Below, one piece after another: positions 14,650 to 23,691 of a stretch of 64,000 nucleotides of DNA. The number at the start of each line of letters is the position of its first letter. Position 1 is the stretch's first letter. The DNA is taken from NCBI GenBank assembly GCA_900547165.1, contig URFZ01000005.1, positions 1 to 64,000 of the forward strand. The letters run 5' to 3'. Below the pieces are notes generated by a model. The model made no database searches and was not told the origin of the DNA. It saw only the letters and a program-made list of their open reading frames with translations. The translations under genes were made by a program, and so were the position numbers. The DNA is from an uncultured Eubacteriales bacterium (GTDB lineage: Bacteria; Bacillota; Clostridia; Oscillospirales; UBA644).

Positions 14650-16434
14650 ATGACGACAACGAACAAAACCGTTCTCGCATGGCTTGACGAAGTCAAGAAT
14701 CTTACCAATCCCGACAACGTTGTTTGGATAGACGGCAGCGAAGATCAGGCAAACGCTCTCAGAGCGGAAGCCGTTGCATCGGGTGAAATGATTAAACTGA
14801 ATGAAGAGAAACTTCCCGGCTGCTATCTTCACAGAACAAAGCCCAACGACGTTGCGCGTGTTGAGAACAGAACATTCATCTGCTCCCGCAAACAGGAAAA
14901 CGCAGGTCCGACCAACAACTGGTGCGACCCGAAAGAAATGTATGAAAAACTTTATAACATCGCACGCGACAGTTATAAAGGCAGAACAATGTATATCATC
15001 CCCTATTCGATGGGTCCCGTCGGCTCGCCGCTTGCAAAAGTCGGCATTGAAGTAACCGACTCCATTTACGTTGTTCTCAATATGAGAATCATGACCAGAG
15101 TCAGCCCGAAAGTTCTTGAAGTTCTCGGCGACAGCAACGACTGGGTAAGAGGTCTTCACTGCAAATGCGACGTTGACCCCGAAAACAGATATATCTGCCA
15201 GTTCCCCGAAGATAATACTATTATCTCCGTTAACTCCGCTTACGGCGGAAACGTTCTTCTCGGCAAAAAGTGCTTTGCGCTGAGAATCGCTTCCTACCAA
15301 GGTTGGAAAGAGGGCTGGATGGCGGAACACATGCTTATCCTCGGTCTTGAAAATCCGCAGGGCGACATTCACTACATCGCGGCTGCGTTCCCGTCCGCTT
15401 GCGGCAAGACCAACCTTGCAATGCTTATTCCTCCCAAGTATCTTCGTGAAAAAGGATACAAGGTTTGGACTGTCGGCGACGATATCGCTTGGATGCGTAT
15501 AGGTTCCGACGGCAGACTTTATGCAATAAACCCGGAAAACGGCTTCTTCGGCGTTGCTCCCGGAACAAACGAGCATTCGAACTTCAACGCTCTTGCTTCC
15601 ACAAAGAAGAACGCTATCTTCACCAACGTTGCTCTTAATCCCGCAGACAATACTGTTTGGTGGGAAGGTCTTACCAAAGAGGCTCCCCAAAAACTGATTG
15701 ACTGGAAAGGCAATCCGTGGGATCCCTCCATGTTCGTAAAAGCCGACAAGACCACTTATGCGGCTCATCCGAACTCGAGATTTACCGCTCCGGCAGAAAA
15801 CTGCCCTTGCATCTCTTCCGAATTTGACAAGGGCGCGGGCGTTCCCATTTCCGCTATAATCTTCGGCGGACGCCGTGCAAAGTGCGCTCCGCTTGTATAT
15901 CAGTCCAGAGACTGGGAGAACGGTGTATTCATCGGTTCCACCATGGCATCCGAGACCACCGCTGCCGCGGCAGGCGCTGTCGGCGTAGTTCGTCGTGACC
16001 CGATGGCTATGCTTCCGTTCTGCGGTTACAACATGGGCGACTACTTCCAGCACTGGCTCGACATGGGCAAGAAACTCGGTGACAAGGCTCCGAAGATATT
16101 CAACGTCAACTGGTTCAGAACCGACGACGAGGGCAACTTCGTATGGCCCGGCTTCGGCGACAATATGCGTGTTCTTAACTGGATCGTTGACCGTTGCGAG
16201 GGCAAGGCTGACGCTCAGGAGACCGCTATCGGTTACGTTCCCAGACCGGAAGACATCGACCTTACCGACCTTGATATGGATATCGAAACTCTCAAATCCA
16301 TTCTCAAAGTTGACAAGGACGTTTGGGAGAAAGAAGCGGCTGAGATCGAGGAACACTACAAGAAGTTCGGCGACAAACTTCCGAAAGAACTCAAAGCACA
16401 GCTTGAAACTCTCAAAGCAAACCTTAACAAGTAA
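14650..16434 (+). CDS. pckG: phosphoenolpyruvate carboxykinase (GTP)
   Basis: 594 residues, normal for the GTP-dependent class. The kinase-1a/P-loop motif is FPSACGKTNLAML near residue 255. The downstream signature FGGRRAKCAPLVYQ and the WENGVFIGSTMASETTAAAAG stretch are GTP-class specific. The enzyme interconverts oxaloacetate and PEP. In anaerobic Clostridia it may run in either direction, feeding gluconeogenesis or fixing CO2. It is monocistronic with its own promoter and a strong terminator. The start has AAGAGGTAATAGGT upstream. Confidence 0.97.
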   Translation: MTTTNKTVLAWLDEVKNLTNPDNVVWIDGSEDQANALRAEAVASGEMIKLNEEKLPGCYLHRTKPNDVARVENRTFICSRKQENAGPTNNWCDPKEMYEKLYNIARDSYKGRTMYIIPYSMGPVGSPLAKVGIEVTDSIYVVLNMRIMTRVSPKVLEVLGDSNDWVRGLHCKCDVDPENRYICQFPEDNTIISVNSAYGGNVLLGKKCFALRIASYQGWKEGWMAEHMLILGLENPQGDIHYIAAAFPSACGKTNLAMLIPPKYLREKGYKVWTVGDDIAWMRIGSDGRLYAINPENGFFGVAPGTNEHSNFNALASTKKNAIFTNVALNPADNTVWWEGLTKEAPQKLIDWKGNPWDPSMFVKADKTTYAAHPNSRFTAPAENCPCISSEFDKGAGVPISAIIFGGRRAKCAPLVYQSRDWENGVFIGSTMASETTAAAAGAVGVVRRDPMAMLPFCGYNMGDYFQHWLDMGKKLGDKAPKIFNVNWFRTDDEGNFVWPGFGDNMRVLNWIVDRCEGKADAQETAIGYVPRPEDIDLTDLDMDIETLKSILKVDKDVWEKEAAEIEEHYKKFGDKLPKELKAQLETLKANLNK

Positions 16435-16450
16435 TTCAATACTTGATATA

Positions 16451-16487
16451 AAAATATCGCGACGGCAAAAGCCGTCGCGATATTTTT
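16451..16487 (+). terminator. terminator of pckG
   Basis: A 14-bp stem AATATCGCGACGGC and its complement with an AAAA loop, then TTTTT. Confidence 0.9.
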
Positions 16488-16511
16488 AGTCTGAATACAT
16501 TCAGCACATAC

Positions 16512-16552
16512 AAAAAACGGAGATGCAAAAACATACGTTTTTCGCATCTCCG
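16512..16552 (-). terminator. terminator of the DegV gene
   Basis: The stem CGGAGATGC/GCATCTCCG is extended by A/T pairs. On the minus strand it is followed by TTTTTTG, just after the stop codon at 16560. Confidence 0.85.
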
Positions 16553-16559
16553 AAAAGGA

Positions 16560-17411
16560 TTACGCCATTATGTAAAGAATACCAAGAGTATCTTTGCCGC
16601 AATGCGACGTTACGGTGCTGCCCGCAATCGTTATAAGAACTTCGTCAAACAGTCCGAGACTTTCGACAATTTCTTTTGCGTAATTCGGCAGGTCGTAATC
16701 TGTGCAGGTGCAGGTTACGAAAATTCTGTCTCTCTTGAATTTGACGTCGGGAAGCGTCAGACGGTCGAGAATGTATTTCTTTACAACGTCTTTCATGTTT
16801 CCCCTATATTTGCCCGCCATATCCATTTTGCCCGAATGAACCTCGATAAGCGGTTTGAGTTTGAGCAGGTTCGCGCCTACCGCCGCAACGCCCGAGCAAC
16901 GACCGCCCTTGTAAAGGTAATTGACGGAGTTGATAACAAAACTTACGTTCAGTCTGTCAACAAGAGAGGTGACATAGTCAAATATTTCCTGTCCCGTTTT
17001 CGTCTCGTCCTGCGCCATTATCGCAGCTTCTATCGCAAGATGACCGATACCGGAGGAAAGCGTGCGGGAGTCAACAACGTATATTCCGCCTATTTCTTCC
17101 GCCGCGAGTTTCGCGTTCTGATAGCAGCTTGACATCTCGGAACTTATGGTGAAATGGATTATTTCATCGCAGTCCTTTTTGAGTTCCGTGAACACGTCCG
17201 TATATGTTCCCACGCTGACCGCCGCTGTCTTCGGAAGTATTCCCGTTTTGGCAACATAGTCGTATATTGTCTGCGGGAATATATCTTTTTGGTCCGTGTA
17301 GTCCTTATCTCCGAGAAAGATTTGGAGCGGGGTGATCGTTATATTGTACTTTTCAATGAGTTCGGGTGAAAGGTCGCAGGTGCTGTCGGCACAAATTCTG
17401 ATTTTCGACAT
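16560..17411 (-). CDS. DegV family fatty-acid-binding protein (FakB-like)
   Basis: 283 residues with the family opening IRICADSTCDLSPELIEKYNITITPLQI, then FPQTIYDYVAKTG, HFTISSEMSSCYQNA and VVDSRTLSSGIG, the residues that line the fatty-acid pocket. FakB/DegV proteins bind a free fatty acid and present it to the kinase FakA for entry into phospholipid synthesis. No fakA is in the window, so the substrate link is from the family only. The GGAGG site is 7 bases upstream of the ATG. It is a single-gene unit with its own terminator. Confidence 0.92.
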   Translation of the reverse strand: MSKIRICADSTCDLSPELIEKYNITITPLQIFLGDKDYTDQKDIFPQTIYDYVAKTGILPKTAAVSVGTYTDVFTELKKDCDEIIHFTISSEMSSCYQNAKLAAEEIGGIYVVDSRTLSSGIGHLAIEAAIMAQDETKTGQEIFDYVTSLVDRLNVSFVINSVNYLYKGGRCSGVAAVGANLLKLKPLIEVHSGKMDMAGKYRGNMKDVVKKYILDRLTLPDVKFKRDRIFVTCTCTDYDLPNYAKEIVESLGLFDEVLITIAGSTVTSHCGKDTLGILYIMA

Positions 17412-17552
17412 TTTTTTCCTCCGTTGTTAAAATATAACTAATTATACATCATTTTTTCTTAACAGTCAAGCATTTTGAGAAGATTTCGTTTCGGAATATA
17501 TTTTTTTTCGCGGAGTATAATATAGAAAGAACGAAACGGGAGATTTGCAATT

Positions 17553-17705
17553 ATGAAAAGACCGGAAGATTTTTCTGTAATCAAAAAATACTGTCCGATA
17601 CTGAAAAAGAACGTTGCCGTCAAAGTCTGCCACGAAAACGAGAACCGCCGCGAATGTCTGAACAGCGCGGAATGTGACGGAAAGTGCCAAAATTCGTATC
17701 TGTAA
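17553..17705 (+). CDS. 50-residue Cys-containing hypothetical protein
   Basis: A short basic protein that starts MKRPEDFSVIKKYCPILKK and carries five Cys in all, including the cluster CHENENRRECLNSAEC. A GGGAG site lies 9 bases before the ATG, and a TATAAT box is at 17516-17521. The Cys spacing suggests a small zinc-binding peptide. Its strand is opposite to both neighbours and it has its own hairpin downstream, so it is an isolated unit. I do not recognise a family. Confidence 0.6.
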   Translation: MKRPEDFSVIKKYCPILKKNVAVKVCHENENRRECLNSAECDGKCQNSYL

Positions 17706-17720
17706 ACAGTATTTCTATCG

Positions 17721-17749
17721 AAAACGGGCGGGGTAATCCCGCCCGTTTT
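17721..17749. terminator. bidirectional terminator between the small protein and tyrS
   Basis: A 12-bp perfect stem AAAACGGGCGGG/CCCGCCCGTTTT with a 5-base loop; T-runs are present on both strands. Confidence 0.75.
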
Positions 17750-17765
17750 GCTGATATTTTCTTTA

Positions 17766-18989
17766 TCAGAGTTCTATTTTTATAAAGTTTTTCTTTCCGC
17801 GTTTGAGTATGAACTCTTCCGTGAAAGCGTCTTTTGCATAAGATGTTTTGATGTCTGCGACTTTTTCGCCGTTGACGCTGACGCCGCCCTGCTCGACTGC
17901 GCGTCTGCCCTCTGCTCTTGACGGAACAAGTCCCGATTTGACAAGGACGGAAACGATGTCTATGCTGCCGTTTTCGTTGAAATCTTCGTCCGCAAGTTTG
18001 AACGACGGCATGTGTTCGCTCGAAACGCCTTTACCGAACAGCGCACGGGAGCCCTCCTGCGCTTTGGTCGCTTCTTCTTCGCCGTGAACGAGTTTTGTCA
18101 ACTCAAACGCAAGAATCTCTTTTGCTTCGTTGAGTTTGCTGCCTTCCCAAGTGTCCATTTCGTCTATCTGTTCAAGCGGCAGGAACGTCAGCATACGCAG
18201 GCATTTGAGCACGTCCGCGTCCGCAATGTTGCGCCAATACTGATAAAACTCGAACGGGGAAGTCTTGTTCGGGTCGAGCCAGACCGCACCGGACTGTGTT
18301 TTGCCCATCTTTTTGCCCTCGGAGTTGAGCAGTAGCGTTATCGTCATCGCATAAGCGTCTTTGCCGAGTTTTTTTCTGATGAGTTCGGTACCGCCGAGCA
18401 TATTCGACCACTGGTCGTCGCCGCCGAACTGCATATTGCAGCCGTATTTTTGATACAATGCGTAGAAGTCGTAGGACTGCATTATCATGTAGTTGAATTC
18501 AAGGAACGAAAGACCCTTTTCCATTCTTTGCTTATAGCATTCGGCACGAAGCATATTGTTTACAGAGAAGCACGCGCCGACATCGCGAAGCAGTTCTATG
18601 TAGTTGAGATTAAGAAGCCAGTCCGCATTATTCACCATCAGCGCTTTGCCGTCCGAGAAGTCAATGAAACGGCTCATCTGCTTTTTGAAGCAGTCGCAGT
18701 TATGCTGTATCTGCTCGGGCGTCATCATGTTTCTCATGTCCGTGCGTCCTGACGGGTCGCCGATATATCCCGTGCCGCCGCCGATAAGCGCGATGGGCTT
18801 GTTACCCGCCATTTGAAGTCTCTTCATCAGGCAGAGCGCCATAAAGTGACCGACATGAAGACTGTCCGCGGTCGGGTCGAAGCCGATATAGAAGACGGCT
18901 TTTCCTCCGTTGATGAGTTCTCTGATTTCTTTCTCGTCCGTTACCTGGGCGATAAGCCCTCTTGCAACGAGTTCTTCGTAGATTTGCAT
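17766..18989 (-). CDS. tyrS: tyrosyl-tRNA synthetase
   Basis: 407 residues, class I synthetase. The HIGH-like motif is DPTADSLHVGHFMAL, the tyrosine-binding loop contains GGDDQWSNMLGGTEL, and the KMSKS-like motif is KMGKTQSGAVWL. A C-terminal S4 RNA-binding domain follows (VKSGLVPSRAEGRRAVEQGG). It charges tRNA-Tyr. The start has GGAGG upstream, and the gene sits directly behind a T-box leader that senses uncharged tRNA-Tyr. It is monocistronic. Confidence 0.98.
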   Translation of the reverse strand: MQIYEELVARGLIAQVTDEKEIRELINGGKAVFYIGFDPTADSLHVGHFMALCLMKRLQMAGNKPIALIGGGTGYIGDPSGRTDMRNMMTPEQIQHNCDCFKKQMSRFIDFSDGKALMVNNADWLLNLNYIELLRDVGACFSVNNMLRAECYKQRMEKGLSFLEFNYMIMQSYDFYALYQKYGCNMQFGGDDQWSNMLGGTELIRKKLGKDAYAMTITLLLNSEGKKMGKTQSGAVWLDPNKTSPFEFYQYWRNIADADVLKCLRMLTFLPLEQIDEMDTWEGSKLNEAKEILAFELTKLVHGEEEATKAQEGSRALFGKGVSSEHMPSFKLADEDFNENGSIDIVSVLVKSGLVPSRAEGRRAVEQGGVSVNGEKVADIKTSYAKDAFTEEFILKRGKKNFIKIEL

Positions 18990-19021
18990 TGAGTTTCCTC
19001 CATATAAGATTAAATTTTTTC

Positions 19022-19308
19022 AATAAAAAAAGTCCTTGAAAGCCCGATAAAGACTTTCAAGGACGACATTTGCCGTGTTACCACCTTGATTCGCATTTTC
19101 CTCGCGGAAAAAGCCTTTGCAAGTGCCTTGTTTGTATAGAAACACTGACACTCTGTTTCGTAACGGGAAACTGCCGTCGCAGCCTACTTGTTATTCGTTC
19201 GGTGCGCCGCTCGGGGATGTATTCGCAAAGCCGACTCCCGCGCCTCTCACCGACCGGTTGCTCTCTTTCGGAACGTGTCTTTGTTACTTCTTCCCGTCTT
19301 CGCGTTTT
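19022..19308 (-). promoter_or_regulatory. T-box leader of tyrS (Tyr specifier UAC)
   Basis: On the minus strand, the leader carries the T-box motif AAGGTGGTAACACGG (about 19087-19073), which pairs with the tRNA NCCA end. It is followed by an 11-bp terminator stem GTCCTTGAAAG/CTTTCAAGGAC (19064-19032) and a T-run. Upstream, a GAATACATC stretch places a UAC codon at 19221-19219 in the expected Stem I specifier position, which matches tyrosine. Uncharged tRNA-Tyr would stabilise the antiterminator and allow tyrS expression. Confidence 0.9.
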
Positions 19309-19312
19309 TTAT

Positions 19313-19341
19313 ATAATACAATATAAATTCCGATTTGTCAA
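19313..19341 (-). promoter_or_regulatory. promoter of the tyrS T-box transcript
   Basis: On the minus strand, TTGACA (19341-19336), a 17-bp spacer and TATTAT (19318-19313). Confidence 0.85.
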
Positions 19342-19387
19342 GTGTTTTTTTGTGAATAATCGAGGCTGTAAAAAAACGCACCCCTTT

Positions 19388-19924
19388 TTATTTGCCGCCG
19401 CCCTCGATATCAAGATTGGGAACTGTTGTGGTCTGCGCTTCCGCTTCTCTTGCAAGCACGGACGCGGGTTTTGCAAAACCGTGCATAAAGCCGCCGAGTG
19501 ACGTTGATGAAACGTCGCCCGCGATTATTGTTTCGTCAACGACTATCAGGTTCGCGTTTACGGTCTCTGCGTTGTCGGGATAGTTAGTCACTTTGTAGGT
19601 GTATTTGACCGCTTTTTCGCCCTTGTATTTCGAAAGGTCAAGTCCCTGCGCCAACTGAATGTTGTTGTATGTGTCGTAAGTCGCGTCAAAATTCGTCGGT
19701 ATAACGATGTCCGAAACGCTTACGGGGTCATTTTCGACTTCCCAACCGAAATCTTTGAGAAAATCAACTCTTTCGTCGTTTGTCTTTGTGACGTAATCCG
19801 CGTTCGCGGCAACGGTGCCGCCGCTTCCCGCAACTGCGACAATGATTACAAGCGCAACGCAGCACAGCGCAAGCGCCGCGACAAGTATCTTGCCTTTCGT
19901 GATCTTTGCAGCCATTACAAACAT
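19388..19924 (-). CDS. membrane-anchored DUF4830-like protein
   Basis: 178 residues. An N-terminal membrane anchor or uncleaved signal (KILVAALALCCVALVIIVAVAG) is followed by an extracytoplasmic domain: TNDERVDFLKDFGWEVENDP, VIPTNFDATYDTYNNIQLAQG, DLSKYKGEKAVKYTYKVTNYP, then FMHGFAKPAS. This matches the layout of DUF4830 proteins in Clostridia, whose function is unknown. The start has GAGGG 7 bases upstream. It lies between the tyrS promoter and a divergent gene, and is monocistronic as far as can be seen. The last residues (DIEGGGK) are low-complexity. Confidence 0.7.
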   Translation of the reverse strand: MFVMAAKITKGKILVAALALCCVALVIIVAVAGSGGTVAANADYVTKTNDERVDFLKDFGWEVENDPVSVSDIVIPTNFDATYDTYNNIQLAQGLDLSKYKGEKAVKYTYKVTNYPDNAETVNANLIVVDETIIAGDVSSTSLGGFMHGFAKPASVLAREAEAQTTTVPNLDIEGGGK

Positions 19925-20100
19925 TTTCGTACCCTCTGTTCTGAAATTTTTTTTGCTTTTCAGCGTTCAATAATCTATATGACCGTCTTGTCTTTTCAAT
20001 GACAGTTAAAAAAGGGATTTTTCGGTTTTTTCTCGTTTGCTATTGCTTTTTTCTTTGAAATCTGATAAAATATATGTACTTTTTTTGAGGGAGGATAGAA

Positions 20101-20502
20101 ATGAGGGCTTTTATATGCGTTGACGATGACCTCGGCAGACTGTTCGGCAGCCGCCGCCAGAGCCGTGACGGAACGCTTTGCGCAGATATGATAAAAACCG
20201 TGGGCGACGGGCTTCTTTATATAGAAAAGTATTCCGAACCTCTGTTTTCGGATCTTGCCGAAAAAGTCTGCGTTTGCGCCGAACCCCCGAAAGACGATTC
20301 ATATTTCTTTTTTGAAAAAACAGATCCTGAAATATACGGCAGGTTCGTTTCCGAATGGACTGTTTACCGTTGGAACAGACTTTATCCGTCCGACGAAAAG
20401 TTTTCGAAGGAACTTTTGAGGGGTTTTCGACTTACGGCAACGGAAGAATTTGTCGGCTCCTCTCACGAAAAAATAACGAAAGAGGTGTATGTCCGTGAAT
20501 AA
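20101..20502 (+). CDS. hypothetical protein upstream of the nuclease
   Basis: 133 residues, soluble, starting MRAFICVDDDLGRLFG. GGGAGG sits 7 bases before the ATG. No motif that I recognise; the DDD near the N-terminus and the W-T-V-Y-R-W-N-R stretch are the most distinctive parts. The gene overlaps the next one (nuclease) by 14 bp, so the two are cotranslated. It may modulate or fold the secreted nuclease, but this is only inferred from coupling. Confidence 0.6.
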   Translation: MRAFICVDDDLGRLFGSRRQSRDGTLCADMIKTVGDGLLYIEKYSEPLFSDLAEKVCVCAEPPKDDSYFFFEKTDPEIYGRFVSEWTVYRWNRLYPSDEKFSKELLRGFRLTATEEFVGSSHEKITKEVYVRE

Positions 20503-21391
20503 GCGGCTTATTGCGGCGTTGATTGCCGTTATTATTCTTGTTGCCGCGTCCGTGACGGCTTGCACTCTGCTGCGTTCTTCCGTCAAAGAAAATGAGACGA
20601 CCGTTCCGTCGGGCACACAAACGGACGAAGCGTATATAAAAGTCAACGGAAACGTTCCTCGTTTTTCGGACGAGGAAAAGAAAACTGCGGCGGCGTTTGA
20701 GAATTATTCAGACCTTGACGCTCTCGGCAGATGCGGCGTTGCTTTTGCCTGTGTGGGCAAAGAAACGATGCCGACCGAGGAACGCGGCCCGATAGGAAGT
20801 ATAAAGCCGAGCGGCTGGCACAGCGTGAAGTACGATTTCGTTGACGGAAAATATCTTTATAATCGCTGCCACTTGATAGGGTATCAGTTGACTGCGGAAA
20901 ACGCAAACGAGAAAAATCTGATAACGGGAACGCGATATCTGAATACAAAAGGTATGCTTCCGTTTGAGAATATGGTCGCCGACTATGTAAAAGAAACGGG
21001 AAATCATGTCCTTTACCGCGTCACACCTGTATTCGAGGGCAAGAACCTTGTTGCGTCGGGCGTTTATATGGAAGCGTATTCCGTCGAGGACGACGGCGAC
21101 GGCATTTGTTTTTATGTCTATGTCTTCAACCGTCAGCCGGGCGTGAAGATAGATTATCTGACGGGCGACAGCGTTGCGGACGGTACTGTGGAATCCGCTT
21201 CGGGCGAAACGACTTCCGCCGAAAAAGAAGAAACAAAAACGTATGTGCTGAATATTTCAAACGGAAAATTTCATCTGCCTGACTGTGATTCGGTAAAAAA
21301 AATGAAAGAAGAAAACAAACAGATAATGAAGTGTAAACGCTCCGAACTGATAAAAGCGGGATATTCGCCGTGCGGTTCGTGTAAACCGTGA
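20489..21391 (+). CDS. secreted DNA/RNA non-specific endonuclease (lipoprotein)
   Basis: 300 residues. The signal peptide ends in a lipobox-like VTAC (Cys about residue 25). The nuclease core has the ordered elements LGRCGVAFACVGKETMP, GPIGSIKPSGWHSVKYD, YNRCHLIGYQLTAEN and NLITGTRYLN. RCHLIGYQL matches the DRGH-like His of EndA/DNA-entry nucleases. A C-terminal small domain (YVLNISNGKFHLPDC...CKRSELIKAGYSPCGSCKP) resembles the Cys-rich Ada-like metal-binding domain often fused to secreted nucleases. It probably degrades extracellular DNA for nutrients or uptake. The start could also be the GTG at 20495, 6 bases later. Confidence 0.9.
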   Translation: MSVNKRLIAALIAVIILVAASVTACTLLRSSVKENETTVPSGTQTDEAYIKVNGNVPRFSDEEKKTAAAFENYSDLDALGRCGVAFACVGKETMPTEERGPIGSIKPSGWHSVKYDFVDGKYLYNRCHLIGYQLTAENANEKNLITGTRYLNTKGMLPFENMVADYVKETGNHVLYRVTPVFEGKNLVASGVYMEAYSVEDDGDGICFYVYVFNRQPGVKIDYLTGDSVADGTVESASGETTSAEKEETKTYVLNISNGKFHLPDCDSVKKMKEENKQIMKCKRSELIKAGYSPCGSCKP

Positions 21392-21411
21392 CAGAGAAAG
21401 GAATAGGGCAG

Positions 21412-23571
21412 ATGTCGGAAGAAAGAATTTTTGAAAATGAGGAGAGAGAACACCTCGCTTTCATAGAAAAATATATAAAAGAAAGACTTTCTGAAACGGG
21501 AACGGATCTTTCTTCTTTGCGCGATTACATTTACGAACAGCGCAGAAGAACATGGGAAGATTTTGCCCGCGCAAGCGAACATCCCGAACAGAATATGCAG
21601 GAACTGACGCAGATGGCGCTGACCGAACAGCGCGACGTCGGCAGATACGAACGCCTTGAAAAAACGCAGGAAACGCTTGTTCGTCTTGCGGATAATCCGT
21701 ATTTTGCCCGCCTTGACATCGAGGAGGACGGAGACACGGACAAGGTTTATATCGGCAGACGTTCGCTTATAGATGAGGAGAGTTCCGATATTCTCATCTG
21801 CGACTGGCGTTCGGATATAGCGTCGCTTTTTTACGATACGGGTCTCGGTAAAAAGTTCTATGACTGTCCCGCGGGACGCATGGAGTGCGATTTGAGACTC
21901 AAACGCCAATTTGTTATCCGTGACGGCGAACTTCAATATATGTTTGACAGCGATATGGCGGTCGAAGACGACGTTCTCATGCACGAACTCGGCAAAGACA
22001 GCAACCTTAAAATGAAGACCGTTGTCAATACCATACAGCGCGAACAAAACGAGATAATCAGAAACACAACAAGCGAAGTATGTCTTGTTCAGGGCGTTGC
22101 GGGCAGCGGAAAAACGTCCATCGCGCTTCACAGACTTGCATATCTTCTTTATAAGTACAGAGACAGCCTTGCCGCGGGCAATATCATTATTTTTTCGCCG
22201 AACCGCGTGTTTGACGCATATATTGCGGACGTGCTTCCCGAACTCGGAGAAGACCGCGTGGCGCAGACAAGTTTTCACGACCTGTTTTCTCCGTACTTTG
22301 AAAATATAACGTTCGGAGATTTTGTTTCCCAGGCGGAGGACCTTTTCGAAGAAAGAATAACGGCGGAAGAGATAGTTGCAAAAGGCGGAAAGACGCTTTG
22401 CGAAAAAATAGTTGCGAATGCGGGAAAACTTTCCGACGAGCAGATAAATATTTCCGACGTAATGTTTTACGATGAGGTCGTTTGCTCAGAAACGGAACTG
22501 AAAAAAATCTATTTTGAACTTTACGGAAAATTCGCCCACGATGTCAGAAAAGAAAAGATTCTGACGGGACTTGGCGAACGCCTCGACTCGGATTTCAAAA
22601 ACACGAGACGTTCCCTGTATGCCGCAGAATTGACGCAGGAAGGCATTATCGACTATTCCGATGAAGCGCTTGAAGAGGCTTTGGAACAGCGCTGGAAAGA
22701 GGACAGACAAAAAGTCCTCGATTCCGTAGCCGCGATGCTTGATGTGCGCGCAGAAAAGGTCTATCTTCGCTGTCTTGAAACGCTTTATCCCGAATACGCA
22801 AAAGACGTTGCCGACGGTATTGAAAATGGCAAACTGAAATACTGTGATATGTTTGCCTGCGCTCTTGTCAAGGCTATCCTCGGACAAATAAGAATAGATG
22901 TTCATATAAAACACGCCGTTATAGATGAGGCTCAGGATTATCCTTACATTCTGTATAAAACCCTGAATATTATCTATCCGAAATGCCGTTTTACGGTGCT
23001 CGGAGACCTTTCGCAGGGTGCGGTGCGTCATTATGCGTCGATAGGCGACCTTGCGGAAATATTCGAGGGGCGGAGCGTATGTTTCCGCGAACTGAAAAAG
23101 AGTTACCGCTCCACCGTTGAAATAAACGAATTTGCTTCCCGTTTCTGCGACAACGACTCGGACTATTCGTTCTTTGAACGTCACGGCGACCCTGTCGAAG
23201 AGATAGATTTCGAAGACATCGGCAAAGTTCTTGACGCAAACCCGCAGTATACTTCAAAAGCCGTTATCTGCCGCACGCTTGCGGAATGCAAGGCGGTTTA
23301 TTCCGAACTGCGCAAGCAGGACAGAAAACTGACGCTTATCGGCAAGGAAGACGTTCTTTATCCCGAAAGAACCGCGGTCGTTCCGTCTTATCTGGCAAAA
23401 GGTCTTGAATTTGACCTCGTCGTCATTGCCGACCCTGTCGAGTCGTTTAAGAGCAACGCTGAAAAACGTGCTCTTTTCGTAAGTGCGTCGCGCGCTCTGC
23501 ATAAACTTTATGTGTGCCGCGGCAGAACTGCAAGCAAAAAGCGGAAACCTTGTCAGAACTTGCCTGAATAA
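21412..23571 (+). CDS. helD: HelD-like UvrD-family helicase (RNA polymerase recycling factor)
   Basis: About 719 residues. An N-terminal coiled region (REHLAFIEKYIKERLSE) precedes YIGRRSLID and the Walker A motif GVAGSGKTSIALHRLAYL near residue 230. The DEAQD Walker B, the GDLSQGAVRHY motif III region, YRSTVEINEFASRF and the C-terminal VSASRALHKLYV also follow the 1A helicase pattern. HelD in Gram-positive bacteria removes stalled RNA polymerase from DNA. I prefer the ATG at 21412 (AAAGGA upstream) to a GTG at 21388 that overlaps the nuclease stop. The ferredoxin oxidoreductase follows but has its own promoter. Confidence 0.88.
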   Translation: MSEERIFENEEREHLAFIEKYIKERLSETGTDLSSLRDYIYEQRRRTWEDFARASEHPEQNMQELTQMALTEQRDVGRYERLEKTQETLVRLADNPYFARLDIEEDGDTDKVYIGRRSLIDEESSDILICDWRSDIASLFYDTGLGKKFYDCPAGRMECDLRLKRQFVIRDGELQYMFDSDMAVEDDVLMHELGKDSNLKMKTVVNTIQREQNEIIRNTTSEVCLVQGVAGSGKTSIALHRLAYLLYKYRDSLAAGNIIIFSPNRVFDAYIADVLPELGEDRVAQTSFHDLFSPYFENITFGDFVSQAEDLFEERITAEEIVAKGGKTLCEKIVANAGKLSDEQINISDVMFYDEVVCSETELKKIYFELYGKFAHDVRKEKILTGLGERLDSDFKNTRRSLYAAELTQEGIIDYSDEALEEALEQRWKEDRQKVLDSVAAMLDVRAEKVYLRCLETLYPEYAKDVADGIENGKLKYCDMFACALVKAILGQIRIDVHIKHAVIDEAQDYPYILYKTLNIIYPKCRFTVLGDLSQGAVRHYASIGDLAEIFEGRSVCFRELKKSYRSTVEINEFASRFCDNDSDYSFFERHGDPVEEIDFEDIGKVLDANPQYTSKAVICRTLAECKAVYSELRKQDRKLTLIGKEDVLYPERTAVVPSYLAKGLEFDLVVIADPVESFKSNAEKRALFVSASRALHKLYVCRGRTASKKRKPCQNLPE

Positions 23572-23613
23572 AGGGAAGTATCGCAAAAAAAAACGAATTT
23601 TTGTATATAAAGG

Positions 23614-23642
23614 TTTACTTTGTACTTTATATACTGTATAAT
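23614..23642 (+). promoter_or_regulatory. promoter of nifJ
   Basis: TTTACT (23614-23619), a 17-bp spacer and TATAAT (23637-23642), about 50 bases before the start codon. Confidence 0.7.
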
Positions 23643-23691
23643 ACAACGTGGTAAATAATTTTATCAACATATAAATTCAGGAGGATTTCAC

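Noticed and set aside
14359..16356. 665-codon minus-strand ORF opposite pckG
   Set aside because: Antisense shadow of a clear PEP carboxykinase gene; codon-bias artefact.
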